From Azotimanducus sp965199815 (GTDB lineage Bacteria > Pseudomonadota > Gammaproteobacteria > Pseudomonadales > Azotimanducaceae), in assembly GCA_965199815.1 (NCBI GenBank), contig CBDATE010000007.1:1-64000 (forward strand): a stretch of DNA of 64,000 nucleotides, given 5' to 3'. Below, in pieces: positions 41,365-49,645 of this stretch (within the stretch, counting starts at the first letter, position 1; every line of letters begins with the position of its first letter). Position numbers and translations under genes: made by a program. The notes beneath the pieces were generated by a model. It ran no database searches, had not been told where the DNA came from, and saw nothing but the letters and a program-made list of their open reading frames with translations.

Positions 41365-43284
41365 TCATGTTGGAGGAGAGCCGCTGCCCGAGGCCAGTGC
41401 CCCGCTCGCCCGAGTTTCGTGGTCGACAAACTGGAGCTGATGGAGCGTGGCATAGAGTCCATTCTGGCGCAGCAGTGTCTCGTGCGAACCAATTTCCTCG
41501 ATGCGTCCTTGATGCAGCACCATGACGCGGTCGGCTTCCTGAATGGTTTGCAGTCGGTGCGCGATGAGGATGGAGGTGCGGTCACGCGTCAATTCTCTGA
41601 GTGCGGTTTGAATCAGGCCTTCGGTTTGCGTGTCTATGTTGGATGTGGCTTCGTCGAGGACGAGAATTTCCGGGTCTGCCGCGAGCACCCTGGCAAACGC
41701 CAGCAACTGCCTCTGTCCTTGCGAGAGATTTCGGCCGCGTTCCGAGAGTTCAGTGTCGTAGCCGCGTGGCAACTCACTGATGAATCCGTGTGCGCCCACC
41801 CGCTCCGCAGCCTGCCGGGCATGTTCTCGCGTCACCTTGGGATTGGAAAGCGCGATGTTGTGATAGACGGAGCCGGCAAAGACATGAAAATCCTGTAGCA
41901 CCACGCCGATGCGTGTGCGCAGGTCGCGCGTGTGCACCTGATTCAGGTCTATGTCGTCAAGGAAGATGCGCCCGTCTTCAAGGTCGTAGAAGCGTGCGAG
42001 CAGCCGGATCAGAGTGCTTTTGCCGGAGCCGGTCGGGCCCACTATGGCAAGCGATTCTGCGGGCGCGATTGACAGGGTGATGTCATGCAGCACTTGCGGG
42101 CCGCCGTAGCTGAAATCGAGATGGCGAAACTCGATGCGCCCTTCAAGTCTGGCGGGAAGTCGGGCAGGTTGCCGAGGTTCGTGTATGCGCTCGTCCCAGT
42201 CGAGCGCCTGGAATATGCGTTCGCCGCTGGCCATGGCGCGGAACAGGAGGTTGGTCTGTTCTCCGAGCATGACGACGGGGTAGAACAGCATGTCGAGATA
42301 GCGCGTGAAGAGAATCAGCGCGCCGAGCGAAATCTGTTCCTGAATGACGGCACCTCCGCCGTACCAGACCACGAAGCCCACGGCTGCGGCCGTCAATGAG
42401 TCGATAAACGCGTGATACAGCGTCTCGATGCGCATGGAGCGCGTTTCCCATTCGAGGTTTTCCCGGTTAATCTCCTGATAGCGTTGCAGGTTGGCCTGCT
42501 CGCGCCGCGAAAGTTGTACCACTGCCAGTCCGGCGAGATTTTCCTGCAGGTTCTGATTCAGCGCCGAGACGCTCTGGCGCACCTGACGAAAGAGCACTCT
42601 CGAAGCGCGTCGAAACAGGGCGGTGACCAGGCCGACCAGAGGCAGGACGCACAGCAGCAGGAGCGTCAGCCCGGTATCGATTGACAGCATAATGACCAGT
42701 GCGATGAAGAAGGGCACGAACTCGCCGATCAGGCTGCCGAGGCCGCGAAAGGACTCGAACAGCGCTTCGATGTCGTTGGTTACCCGCGTCATGACGCGGC
42801 CAACCTTGACGTTGTCATAAAACGAAGCGGGTCGCGTCAGCAGGTGCCTGAAGAGATCCCGCCTGAGATCGCGCAGGCCGCCGAGCACACTGTGTGTGAG
42901 CGTCATGGTGTGTTGATGGCGAAGCACCGCCCAGGCAAGTTGCAACAGGCCGTACAGGAGGCAGGCTGCGGCAATCGGCGACCACCCGAACAGCCGCGAT
43001 ATCCACTCGCTGAGCCACAGCATTCCGAGCGAAGGTGTCTGTTGCGTACCGAGGATGATGTGGTCTATGACTACCACGGTCAACACGATGGGCATGAGCA
43101 CCGCACACAGGGAGGCGAGCAGCACCAGTAGGGTGCTCACCAGAAGCCTTTTGCGATAGGGCTCGAGCCAGTGCCAGAGCCGCGCGAGCAGTTTCAGGTT
43201 CAGCAGCTCGCCGGAAATATCGGCCTCGAAGACGGAGTGGTCGTGAACCCCGGTGCGATCATTCATGGCGGTGCGATTGCTCAT
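41365..43284 (-). CDS. ABC exporter, heterodimer subunit B (TMD-NBD)
   Basis: 639-residue half-transporter with an N-terminal six-helix membrane domain and a C-terminal nucleotide-binding domain. The NBD has Walker A GPTGSGKS, signature NLSQGQRQ, and Walker B ILVLDEATSNID with the catalytic glutamate present, then the H-loop LIAHRL. The start is ATG 43282-43284 (MSNRTAMNDRTG), which overlaps the stop of the upstream subunit by 4 bases; a start 8 codons earlier is possible. It resembles MdlB/BmrD-type multidrug or lipid exporters. It pairs with the preceding gene, which carries the complementary degenerate site. Confidence 0.9.
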   Translation of the reverse strand: MSNRTAMNDRTGVHDHSVFEADISGELLNLKLLARLWHWLEPYRKRLLVSTLLVLLASLCAVLMPIVLTVVVIDHIILGTQQTPSLGMLWLSEWISRLFGWSPIAAACLLYGLLQLAWAVLRHQHTMTLTHSVLGGLRDLRRDLFRHLLTRPASFYDNVKVGRVMTRVTNDIEALFESFRGLGSLIGEFVPFFIALVIMLSIDTGLTLLLLCVLPLVGLVTALFRRASRVLFRQVRQSVSALNQNLQENLAGLAVVQLSRREQANLQRYQEINRENLEWETRSMRIETLYHAFIDSLTAAAVGFVVWYGGGAVIQEQISLGALILFTRYLDMLFYPVVMLGEQTNLLFRAMASGERIFQALDWDERIHEPRQPARLPARLEGRIEFRHLDFSYGGPQVLHDITLSIAPAESLAIVGPTGSGKSTLIRLLARFYDLEDGRIFLDDIDLNQVHTRDLRTRIGVVLQDFHVFAGSVYHNIALSNPKVTREHARQAAERVGAHGFISELPRGYDTELSERGRNLSQGQRQLLAFARVLAADPEILVLDEATSNIDTQTEGLIQTALRELTRDRTSILIAHRLQTIQEADRVMVLHQGRIEEIGSHETLLRQNGLYATLHQLQFVDHETRASGALASGSGSPPT

Positions 43285-45047
43285 GTCCGGGTGCTCACCT
43301 GTTCCCACACCGAATCCACATCCTGCCGGCCTTCCCGTTGCAGCATCTCCAGTGCGGCGAACAGCCCGCCCCTGGCGAGCAGCCCGGCGGGTGAGCCGAG
43401 TTCGACGATGCGCCCCTGATCGAGTATGACGACGCGGTCTGCATGTCGGGCGGTGGATACCCGATGCGATACCAGCAGCGTGGTCTTGCCATGCCTGAGC
43501 GTACGCAAACCCGCCAGAATGCGATCTTCCGTTTGCGTATCCACGCTCGCAAAACAGTCGTCGAGAGCCAGCACCGGGGCATCGCGAATGAGTCCGCGCG
43601 CCAGCGTGGCGCGCTGCTTCTGGCCGCCCGACAGGGTCGTGCCACGTTCGCCGATGATCGTGTCCATCTGCTCGGGAAGCTCGCGTATGGTGTGCGCAAG
43701 CGCAGCTGCCTCCGATGCCTGCCAGAGCGCATCATCAGCCCTGTTCATGTTGTCATAGGTGAGGTTGTTTCGCAGCGCCTCTGCGAACAGGAAGGCATCC
43801 TGAGGCACGAGTACCACCTGCTGCCTCAGGTACGCCAGTGGATAGTCACGCAGCGCGTGGCCATCGAGCAGGATGCTGCTCTCGCGAGTGTCGAGCAATC
43901 GCACCAGCAGACTGAGAAAGGTGGACTTGCCGGCACCGACGCGCCCCATCAACGCGATGATTTCCCCTGATGCAATGTCGAGAGAGAGGTCATCGAGCGC
44001 TTTCGTGCGCGTTCCCGGGTAGGCGTAGCTCAGATGTCTGACGCTGATGTGTCCGCGAATCTCCTGCGGTGTGCCTGCTTTCGACTGATCGGGAATCTCC
44101 GCATCGAGATCGAACACCTCGAACAGCCTGGTGGAGGCCACCGCGCCGCGCTGAATCAGGTTCACGAGGAATCCGGCGACACGGAAGGGTTGTACGACCA
44201 TGTTGAGGTACATCACAAAGGCGAGCAGCGTACCGATACTGATCTCTTCGTTGAGCGCCATGGTGCCGCCAACGCCGAGCACGATGAGCGTGGAAATGGC
44301 GGCGAGACTCGGCATCCACGAGGTCATGTGCGAGTTGATCGCCGCCTGCTCGTGGAATGCGTCGGCATAGGCCTGGTTGGTGCGTGCGAAACGGGTGAGT
44401 TCATGCTCTTCCTGCACCATGGCCTGAATGGTACGTATGCCGGAGAGCGACTCCTGCACATGCGCGCTGAGGTCTGACAGGCGCTCCTGAACCTGTGCCG
44501 AGGCGATTCCCATGCGTCTGGAGGCGTACCAGGCGTGAATGACGACAAACGGCAGGGGAGGCAGTACCGCAAGCGTGAGCAGCGGCGACAGATAGAGCAT
44601 GTAGCTGAAGCCGACCAGCGTGGCAAACAGCAGGATGACCAACAGGATGGTGCCCATGGAGAAGAGTCGCTGGAGCAGCGCGATGTCCGCTACCGCGCGC
44701 GTCATCATGTCGCCAATAGTGTGCCGGTTGAAAAAGTGCACCCCCTGCTGCTGCAAGCACTGGTAGAAGCGTTCACGCAGGTCGAAGGCGACGCGCAGGC
44801 CGACGAGGCGCACGGTCATGCGCGCGCAGCTGACCACGCCGAATCGTCCGAACACCGCGGCGAAGATGGCAAGCACCAGCAGCGCCACATCCGTGTTGCC
44901 TGCGGACAGTCGATCAATCGCGCGCGCGAGCAGCAGAGGTACGCTGCCTTCAAGCACACGGGCGACGAAGAACGCCGAGATGCCGAGGATCAGCAGCCAG
45001 CGATTCTTGACGACATAGGTACGCAGCCGCAGGAGCGATCTCAGCAC
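43281..45047 (-). CDS. ABC exporter, heterodimer subunit A with degenerate Walker B
   Basis: 588-residue ABC half-transporter: six transmembrane helices (residues 15-300), then an NBD with Walker A GRVGAGKS, signature TLSGGQKQR and Walker B VLALDDCFASVD. The usual catalytic glutamate after the Walker B aspartate is aspartate here (DD instead of DE), while the partner has the canonical glutamate. One degenerate and one consensus site is the pattern of asymmetric heterodimeric exporters such as MdlA/MdlB and TM287/288. It overlaps its partner by 4 bases and the upstream FemAB-like gene by 7 bases, so the three form an operon. Confidence 0.9.
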   Translation of the reverse strand: MLRSLLRLRTYVVKNRWLLILGISAFFVARVLEGSVPLLLARAIDRLSAGNTDVALLVLAIFAAVFGRFGVVSCARMTVRLVGLRVAFDLRERFYQCLQQQGVHFFNRHTIGDMMTRAVADIALLQRLFSMGTILLVILLFATLVGFSYMLYLSPLLTLAVLPPLPFVVIHAWYASRRMGIASAQVQERLSDLSAHVQESLSGIRTIQAMVQEEHELTRFARTNQAYADAFHEQAAINSHMTSWMPSLAAISTLIVLGVGGTMALNEEISIGTLLAFVMYLNMVVQPFRVAGFLVNLIQRGAVASTRLFEVFDLDAEIPDQSKAGTPQEIRGHISVRHLSYAYPGTRTKALDDLSLDIASGEIIALMGRVGAGKSTFLSLLVRLLDTRESSILLDGHALRDYPLAYLRQQVVLVPQDAFLFAEALRNNLTYDNMNRADDALWQASEAAALAHTIRELPEQMDTIIGERGTTLSGGQKQRATLARGLIRDAPVLALDDCFASVDTQTEDRILAGLRTLRHGKTTLLVSHRVSTARHADRVVILDQGRIVELGSPAGLLARGGLFAALEMLQREGRQDVDSVWEQVSTRT

Positions 45048-46306
45048 TCGGCGACTTCCGGATGCTTGCGAAACGGCACATGCTCCAGAAGCTCATGCAG
45101 GTGTTCCTCGATGTGCGCGCGCTCGTGCTCGAGGTAGCTCTCGAGCGCGGTGCGCAATCCCTGATGGGCAATCCAGTGTGCGCTGTAGGTAAGGCTTGGC
45201 ACATAGCCACGGGCGATCTTGTGCGCCCCCTGAGCACCGGCCTCAACTCGTTCGAGACCGGTGGCGATGGCGTAATCGATGGCCTGGTAATAACAGGCTT
45301 CGAAGTGCAGAAACTCGTGATCTTCCACGCATCCCCAGTGGCGTCCATAGAGCACGGTGTCGCCAATGAAGTTGATCGCGGCGGCAATTTCGCGGGTGCC
45401 GCGCTTGCACAGGACGAGCAGGATGGACTCGGCCATGCGCTCTCCAACGAGGCTGAAGAATTCTCTGGTGAGATAGGGAATACCCCACTTGCGCGAGCCG
45501 GTGTCGAGATAACAGCGATAGAAGAAATCCCAGTGCGCCTCGCTGAGTTCACTGCCCGTCAGCCATTCGAAGGAAATGCCCGCCGCCTGTATCGCGCGCC
45601 GTTCACGACGAATGTTCTTGCGCTTCCTCGCTGACAGGTCGGACAGGAAGTCTGCGAAGCTTCCATAGCCTCGGTTCTGCCAGTGAAACTGCTGGTCGAT
45701 TCGTTGCAGCAGGCCTTGTTGGCCGAGTTCGTGCCATTCGGATTCGGTCGGGAAGGTGATGTGAAGACTTGATGCCTTGACCTGGCCCGCGAGCTGCCGT
45801 GCGGCGGCGAGCAGGCTTTCATGCAAGGGGCTGACGGGCGCGCCGGGGCGGATCAACAGGCGACTGCCCGTAGCTGGCGTAAAGGGTACGCTGCACTGGA
45901 GTTTCGGGTAGTAGCGTCCGCCCGCCCGGTGCAGCGCGTCCGCCCACGCATGATCGAAGACATACTCGCCCTGTGAGTGACTCTTCAGATAGAGCGGCAT
46001 CACAGCGCGAACCGTTCCTTCTGCGGCTGCGTCGCGGGCCGATTGGTGATTGGCGTGAGCGACCAGATGCACCGGTTGCCAGCCGGTTTCTGCGCTCACG
46101 CTGCCGCTTGATTCAAGCGCTTCGAGAAAATCCCAGCGCAGGAAGGGATTGCCTGTGCGGGCAGGCTGTGCAGGGTGCTTCTGCCGACAGCTCTGGCTCG
46201 CTTCGCTGGCGCAGATATCCCACGCCGCTCTGGGAACTTCAGCAAGTCGTTGAACGACCTGAACGCTGATCGGCTCCGTCAAGGGTGACATATTGTGGCG
46301 AGGCAT
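45041..46306 (-). CDS. FemAB/GNAT-like protein (DUF482 family)
   Basis: 421 residues of the DUF482/peptidogalycan-biosynthesis-type family, built on the GNAT fold used by FemAB aminoacyl transferases. Recognised blocks are NPFLRWDFLEALESSGSVS near the N-terminus, MPLYLKSHSQGEYVFDHAWA, YYPKLQCSVPFTPATGSRLL, and the C-terminal FEACYYQAIDYAIATGLERV followed by GAQGAHKIARGY. The substrate is unknown. It is the first gene of the operon with the ABC exporter and overlaps it, so it may modify the exported compound; that is inference. The ATG at 46306 is used; an in-frame ATG five codons later (MSPLTEP) is equally plausible. Confidence 0.82.
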   Translation of the reverse strand: MPRHNMSPLTEPISVQVVQRLAEVPRAAWDICASEASQSCRQKHPAQPARTGNPFLRWDFLEALESSGSVSAETGWQPVHLVAHANHQSARDAAAEGTVRAVMPLYLKSHSQGEYVFDHAWADALHRAGGRYYPKLQCSVPFTPATGSRLLIRPGAPVSPLHESLLAAARQLAGQVKASSLHITFPTESEWHELGQQGLLQRIDQQFHWQNRGYGSFADFLSDLSARKRKNIRRERRAIQAAGISFEWLTGSELSEAHWDFFYRCYLDTGSRKWGIPYLTREFFSLVGERMAESILLVLCKRGTREIAAAINFIGDTVLYGRHWGCVEDHEFLHFEACYYQAIDYAIATGLERVEAGAQGAHKIARGYVPSLTYSAHWIAHQGLRTALESYLEHERAHIEEHLHELLEHVPFRKHPEVAEC

Positions 46307-46384
46307 CGGGTAAAACGCTGTAGCTTAGCAAAGCAGTTGCCGGTGAGTGCCCGGGTTGCACACATAAGTTGATACTTGGTATGT

Positions 46385-46529
46385 TCTGATCAAGTCCATC
46401 CGTGGACTTGATCAGATTCGCAAATCAGAAGTACGCTTCTGATTTGCTCGCAGATTCAATGCCTTACGGCACTGAATCTGGCGGCACATCCGTGTGCCGC
46501 ACGGGAAACTCTATTTTTCAGAGTTTCCC
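46385..46529. repeat. Cluster of five consecutive hairpins in a divergent intergenic region
   Basis: Within 145 bp there are five back-to-back inverted repeats. H1 (46385-46416) is a 14-bp perfect stem with loop TCCG. H2 (46420-46447) is a 12-bp perfect stem with loop TACG. H3 (46451-46480) is a 13-bp stem with one mismatch and loop TTAC. H4 (46481-46500) is an 8-bp perfect stem GCGGCACA with loop TCCG. H5 (46503-46529) is a 10-bp stem GGGAAACTCT with a 7-nt loop. Gaps between them are 0-3 bases. Stems are unrelated to one another in sequence. The gap 46307-46667 separates divergent genes, so these are not needed as terminators. Confidence 0.9.
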
Positions 46530-46530
46530 T
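46466..46530. repeat. 65-bp double-hairpin repeat, copy in hairpin cluster
   Basis: Matches 22010-22074 over 65 bp with about five substitutions and no gap. It comprises the right arm of H3 and all of H4 and H5. Here H4 is a perfect palindrome, whereas at 22 kb it carries a mismatch, so this copy may be closer to the ancestral form. Confidence 0.85.
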
Positions 46531-46667
46531 ATCGAGAGTCGCTGGCCGGATTCTGCGGCTATACTCTCCATGCTGATCCCGAGACCTTCCCGCAGGACGG
46601 CACAGGCTGATACAGGACACGAGCGTCGATTCGCTCCATTCACGACATATAACCGGAGAATACTTCC

Positions 46668-47426
46668 ATGGATTTACAGTTGAAAGGCAGCAAGGCATTG
46701 ATTACCGGAGGTTCCAAGGGTATCGGGCTGGCCATTGCCGAAGCCTTTGCCAATGAAGGCTGCCATGTCGCCATCTGCTCACGCAGCCAGAGCAATGTGG
46801 ACTCGGCGTTGGCGGCGCTGTCCGGCAAGGGGGTGGCGGTGTATGGCGATGCCGTGGATATTGGTGATGCCGACGCGCTCGGGAAGTGGGTTGGGGCTGC
46901 CGCCGATGCACTCGGCGGCATAGATACCTTCGTTTCCAACGCTACCGGCCCCGGCGGTGCGGACGAAAACGCCTGGACGGGCGGTTTGACGCATGACATC
47001 TTCGGGTTGACGCGCGGTGTCGCGGCTGCGATGCCTCATCTGCAACGCTCGCAGAATGCCAGCGTAGTCGCTATTTCCTCGACTGCGGCGCTGGAGAAGT
47101 TCATCGCCGCCATGCCGTATAACGCCATGAAAGCGGCCGTCCTGCAACATGCCGGGGCGCTGGCCTTCGATCTGGCACCCAAGGGAATTCGCGTGAACTC
47201 GGTCAGCCCCGGCCCGATCTTCATAGGGGGCGGTTCCTGGGACCGGATCAAGCAAGGCATGCCGACTCTCTATGAGAGCACACTGTCGCAGATTCCACTC
47301 GGGCGCATGGGCACAGCGGCAGAAGTCGCGGCGCAGGTGGTATTTCTGGCGAGTCCACTGGCCGGCTTCACGACCGGCACCAACGTGATCGTGGACGGGG
47401 GTCTCACCAAGCGCATTCAGTTTTAG
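46668..47426 (+). CDS. SDR-family NAD(P)-dependent oxidoreductase
   Basis: 252-residue classical short-chain dehydrogenase. The coenzyme motif TGGSKGIG lies at residues 13-20, the structural NAT (SNATGPGG) at about 90-97, the catalytic Ser in AISSTAALE, and YxxxK as YNAMK (about 155-159). The C-terminal VDGGLTKRIQF is typical of FabG-like SDRs. It acts in the cytosol on an unknown alcohol or ketone. It is followed at 8 bp by the ThuA-like gene and then an LLM oxidoreductase, and the three probably form one catabolic operon. A purine-rich GGAG lies ahead of the ATG (ACCGGAGAATACTTCC). Confidence 0.9.
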   Translation: MDLQLKGSKALITGGSKGIGLAIAEAFANEGCHVAICSRSQSNVDSALAALSGKGVAVYGDAVDIGDADALGKWVGAAADALGGIDTFVSNATGPGGADENAWTGGLTHDIFGLTRGVAAAMPHLQRSQNASVVAISSTAALEKFIAAMPYNAMKAAVLQHAGALAFDLAPKGIRVNSVSPGPIFIGGGSWDRIKQGMPTLYESTLSQIPLGRMGTAAEVAAQVVFLASPLAGFTTGTNVIVDGGLTKRIQF

Positions 47427-47434
47427 GCAGGCTC

Positions 47435-48184
47435 ATGAGCACAGCAAGCATTCAGGTGTACATGGTGGTCGCGGGCGACTACCACGATATGGATTTTGCG
47501 CGACTCGAACTGCTCGGGTTATTGGCGGAGAACCAGCGCATTCGCGTCCATGTGGCAGAAAACTACCATGATCTTGATGCCATCAATGCCTGTGACTGGC
47601 TGCTCACCTATACCTGCAATCTTGTTCCCGAGGTCCGGGAACAACTCGCGCTGCGCGACTTTGTCGCTGGCGGCAAGAAATGGTTCGCCCTGCACGGTAC
47701 CAACTCCATCCTCCGGTTCCTCGAAGATGGGCGGGTTGACAGCCCGGAGTCCGCGCCAATTTTCATGCAGACGCTTGGCACCCAGTTCATCGCGCATCCG
47801 CCGATTCAGCCCTTCAAGGTGCATCTGGCAGACCCGGAGCACGAGCTGGTGCGGGGTATCGCAGAGTTCGAAACCGACGATGAACTCTATCTGTGTCGTG
47901 TACACGGGCCGCTGCACACGCTGCTCGATACCCGCTTTGTGGGCAAGGCGACCGGCTTTGTGGAGGAGGACTGGAGCGAGGATGTCTCGCATCCCGTCTA
48001 TTACATCAAGAAGATCGGTGCTGGCGAAGTGCTCTACCTCAATCTCGGCCATTGCCGTGGCCATTACGACATGCAGCCCGTCATGGAGTATTACCCGAAG
48101 ATCGAGCGCGGGAGTTGGGAGAAGCCCGAGTACTACGAACTCCTGCGTCGCGGGATGGACTACTGTACCAAGGGAGTGGTCTGA
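47435..48184 (+). CDS. ThuA-domain protein
   Basis: 249 residues with a class I glutamine-amidotransferase-like ThuA fold. Family features are YHDMDFARLELLGLLAENQR at the start, the DWLLTYTCNLVP strand, GKKWFALHGTNSIL (the ThuA glycine/histidine loop), and a C-terminal GEVLYLNLGHCRGHYDMQPV. ThuA-like proteins are linked to sugar and keto-sugar use, but the molecular function of most is unknown. The gene sits between an SDR and an LLM-type oxidoreductase, the latter's ATG beginning two bases after this stop (TGATATG), suggesting tight coupling. Confidence 0.85.
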   Translation: MSTASIQVYMVVAGDYHDMDFARLELLGLLAENQRIRVHVAENYHDLDAINACDWLLTYTCNLVPEVREQLALRDFVAGGKKWFALHGTNSILRFLEDGRVDSPESAPIFMQTLGTQFIAHPPIQPFKVHLADPEHELVRGIAEFETDDELYLCRVHGPLHTLLDTRFVGKATGFVEEDWSEDVSHPVYYIKKIGAGEVLYLNLGHCRGHYDMQPVMEYYPKIERGSWEKPEYYELLRRGMDYCTKGVV

Positions 48185-48185
48185 T

Positions 48186-49148
48186 ATGAACAGGTTTCGG
48201 TTTGCGGTGCAATCCTTCCACGCCGAGTCGGCGAAGGACTGGACGGAGCAGGCGAGAAAGGCGGAAGCTCTGGGCTATTCGGCCTTGCATCTGGCCGACC
48301 ACCTGTTAGGTCCGGGGCCGGCCCTCGAACGCGCCAATCACCCGCCACAGACGCTCGCCGCGGTGCCCGCCATGGCGCATGCGGCGGCTGTCACGACACA
48401 CCTGAAGATCGGTTGCCGGGTGTTTTGCGTGGACTATCATCTGCCGGTGGTGCTCATCAAGGAAGCCATGACCATGGATCTGCTGTCAGACGGTCGCCTC
48501 GAACTCGGATTGGGTGCCGGTTGGGTCAAGGAAGAATATCAGGCGCTCGGAATACACATGGATTCGCCCGGTGTGCGTATCGACCGACTGCAGGATGTCA
48601 TCGCAGGCCTGAAGCGCTGGCGAGAACCCGGTCTGATGAATATCGACAACGCCACGCTGAGCTGGAAAGACTTTGAAGGTATCCCCAAACCCGTCTCCCG
48701 GCTGCCGCTCATGATTGGTGGGGGCAGTCCGAAAATCCTGCGACTCGCCGGTCGCGAGGCAGATATCGTCAGCCTCAATTTCAATAACCGCAGCGGGACT
48801 ATCGGCGCTGACGGTGTGCGACTTTCCACTGCCGCGGAGACGCAGAGAAAAATTGCCTGGGTTCGTGAGGGTGCCGGCGAGCAATTCGCGCAGCGAGAAC
48901 TTGAAATCGGGGCCTACTTTACCTTCGTCATGGATGCGGTGAAGCCGCTGGTGCAGCAGTTTGCTCGGACATTCGGGCTTGAAGAAGCAGAAATGCGTGC
49001 CCATCCGCACGCGCTTTTCGGAAGCGTTGATGGCCTGTGCGCCGAGCTCGAGCGTCGCCGTGAATGCTTCGGCATCTCCTGTGTGACCGTACCCATGGAT
49101 GTGGCAGAAGCTTTTGCGCCTGTTGTTGCGCGACTTGCCGGGCGTTAA
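48186..49148 (+). CDS. LLM-class flavin/F420-dependent oxidoreductase
   Basis: 320-residue luciferase-like TIM-barrel oxidoreductase. Conserved parts are EALGYSALHLADHLLGPGPA near the N-terminus, KEAMTMDLLSDGRLELGLGA with GWVKEEYQALGI in the middle, and RLPLMIGGGSPKILRLAGRE as the phosphate-binding loop. It matches the MSMEG_2516-like F420 subfamily layout; whether FMN or F420 is used cannot be told, and no F420 synthesis gene is in the window. The start is ATG 48186; the frame continues upstream inside the ThuA gene but without similarity. Last gene of the SDR-ThuA-LLM operon. Confidence 0.88.
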   Translation: MNRFRFAVQSFHAESAKDWTEQARKAEALGYSALHLADHLLGPGPALERANHPPQTLAAVPAMAHAAAVTTHLKIGCRVFCVDYHLPVVLIKEAMTMDLLSDGRLELGLGAGWVKEEYQALGIHMDSPGVRIDRLQDVIAGLKRWREPGLMNIDNATLSWKDFEGIPKPVSRLPLMIGGGSPKILRLAGREADIVSLNFNNRSGTIGADGVRLSTAAETQRKIAWVREGAGEQFAQRELEIGAYFTFVMDAVKPLVQQFARTFGLEEAEMRAHPHALFGSVDGLCAELERRRECFGISCVTVPMDVAEAFAPVVARLAGR

Positions 49149-49152
49149 GGTC

Positions 49153-49530
49153 TCATGTGCGCCCGGTGTCGGGCGCTCGGCCACCAAAGGCAGCAAGCAG
49201 CGGGAAAATGAACGGCAGCCCGCCATCGGAGCGAAATGCCCCGCCGAGAAAGGCATCAAGGACTTGCCTGTTGTCATGCAGCAGGCACCACAGCACTTCC
49301 CTGGAGGAGAAGACAAGCCGCACATCTGCTCGCGTGTCTGACGCTATGTCAGCCCGTCCTTCGGCAATACTCAATGTGCATTGACCAGACGCATGCTCGC
49401 GGCTGTCCGCCTCTCCCGCCGCCTTCTCCCCCCAGACAAAGGTCACGCGCAACGATAGATCAGGCACTCCGTCCGGGTTGAACTGATCGCGCAGGAAATG
49501 CGCCACTTGCTTGGGCGAGGAAGGCATCAT
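49153..49530 (-). CDS. SCP2-like sterol/lipid-binding domain protein
   Basis: A small protein (125 residues from ATG 49530; an ATG at 49596 would add 22 residues) resembling a single SCP2 lipid-carrier domain: SLRVTFVWGEKAAGEADS, TLSIAEGRADIASDTRADVR, then LVFSSREVLWCLLHDNRQV and a C-terminal GGLPFIFPLLAAF. SCP2 domains carry acyl-CoA or sterol-like ligands. Similarity is by pattern only, so the call is moderate. It is convergent with the LLM oxidoreductase (4-bp gap) and divergent from the TonB receptor. Confidence 0.55.
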   Translation of the reverse strand: MMPSSPKQVAHFLRDQFNPDGVPDLSLRVTFVWGEKAAGEADSREHASGQCTLSIAEGRADIASDTRADVRLVFSSREVLWCLLHDNRQVLDAFLGGAFRSDGGLPFIFPLLAAFGGRAPDTGRT

Positions 49531-49534
49531 CAGC

Positions 49535-49547
49535 GCGTATAATACGC
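49535..49547. promoter_or_regulatory. 13-bp palindrome containing TATAAT between divergent genes
   Basis: GCGTATAATACGC is a perfect odd-centred palindrome that includes a consensus -10 hexamer (49538-49543) on the plus strand, about 100 bp before the TonB receptor and directly in front of the SCP2-like ATG. It could be a promoter element or operator; no good -35 box was found at the right distance. Confidence 0.35.
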
Positions 49548-49645
49548 ACCTCGGGTCGTTCGTTGAACCTGCGGCCTGCCCATCCCATCTTGTCATCCCT
49601 GTCTCTTGTCAACCTGACTGAGACAGTACCCGGAGTGTTCACCAC

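Noticed and set aside
46385..46529. Hairpin cluster as a CRISPR array or integron attC site
   Set aside because: The palindromes differ in sequence, have no spacers and no cas genes are near; no R'/R'' core sites or integrase gene are visible.
46503..46529. GGGAAACTC palindromes as Rho-independent terminators
   Set aside because: Stems are suitable but none of the three copies is followed by a T-run on either strand, and one lies between divergent genes.
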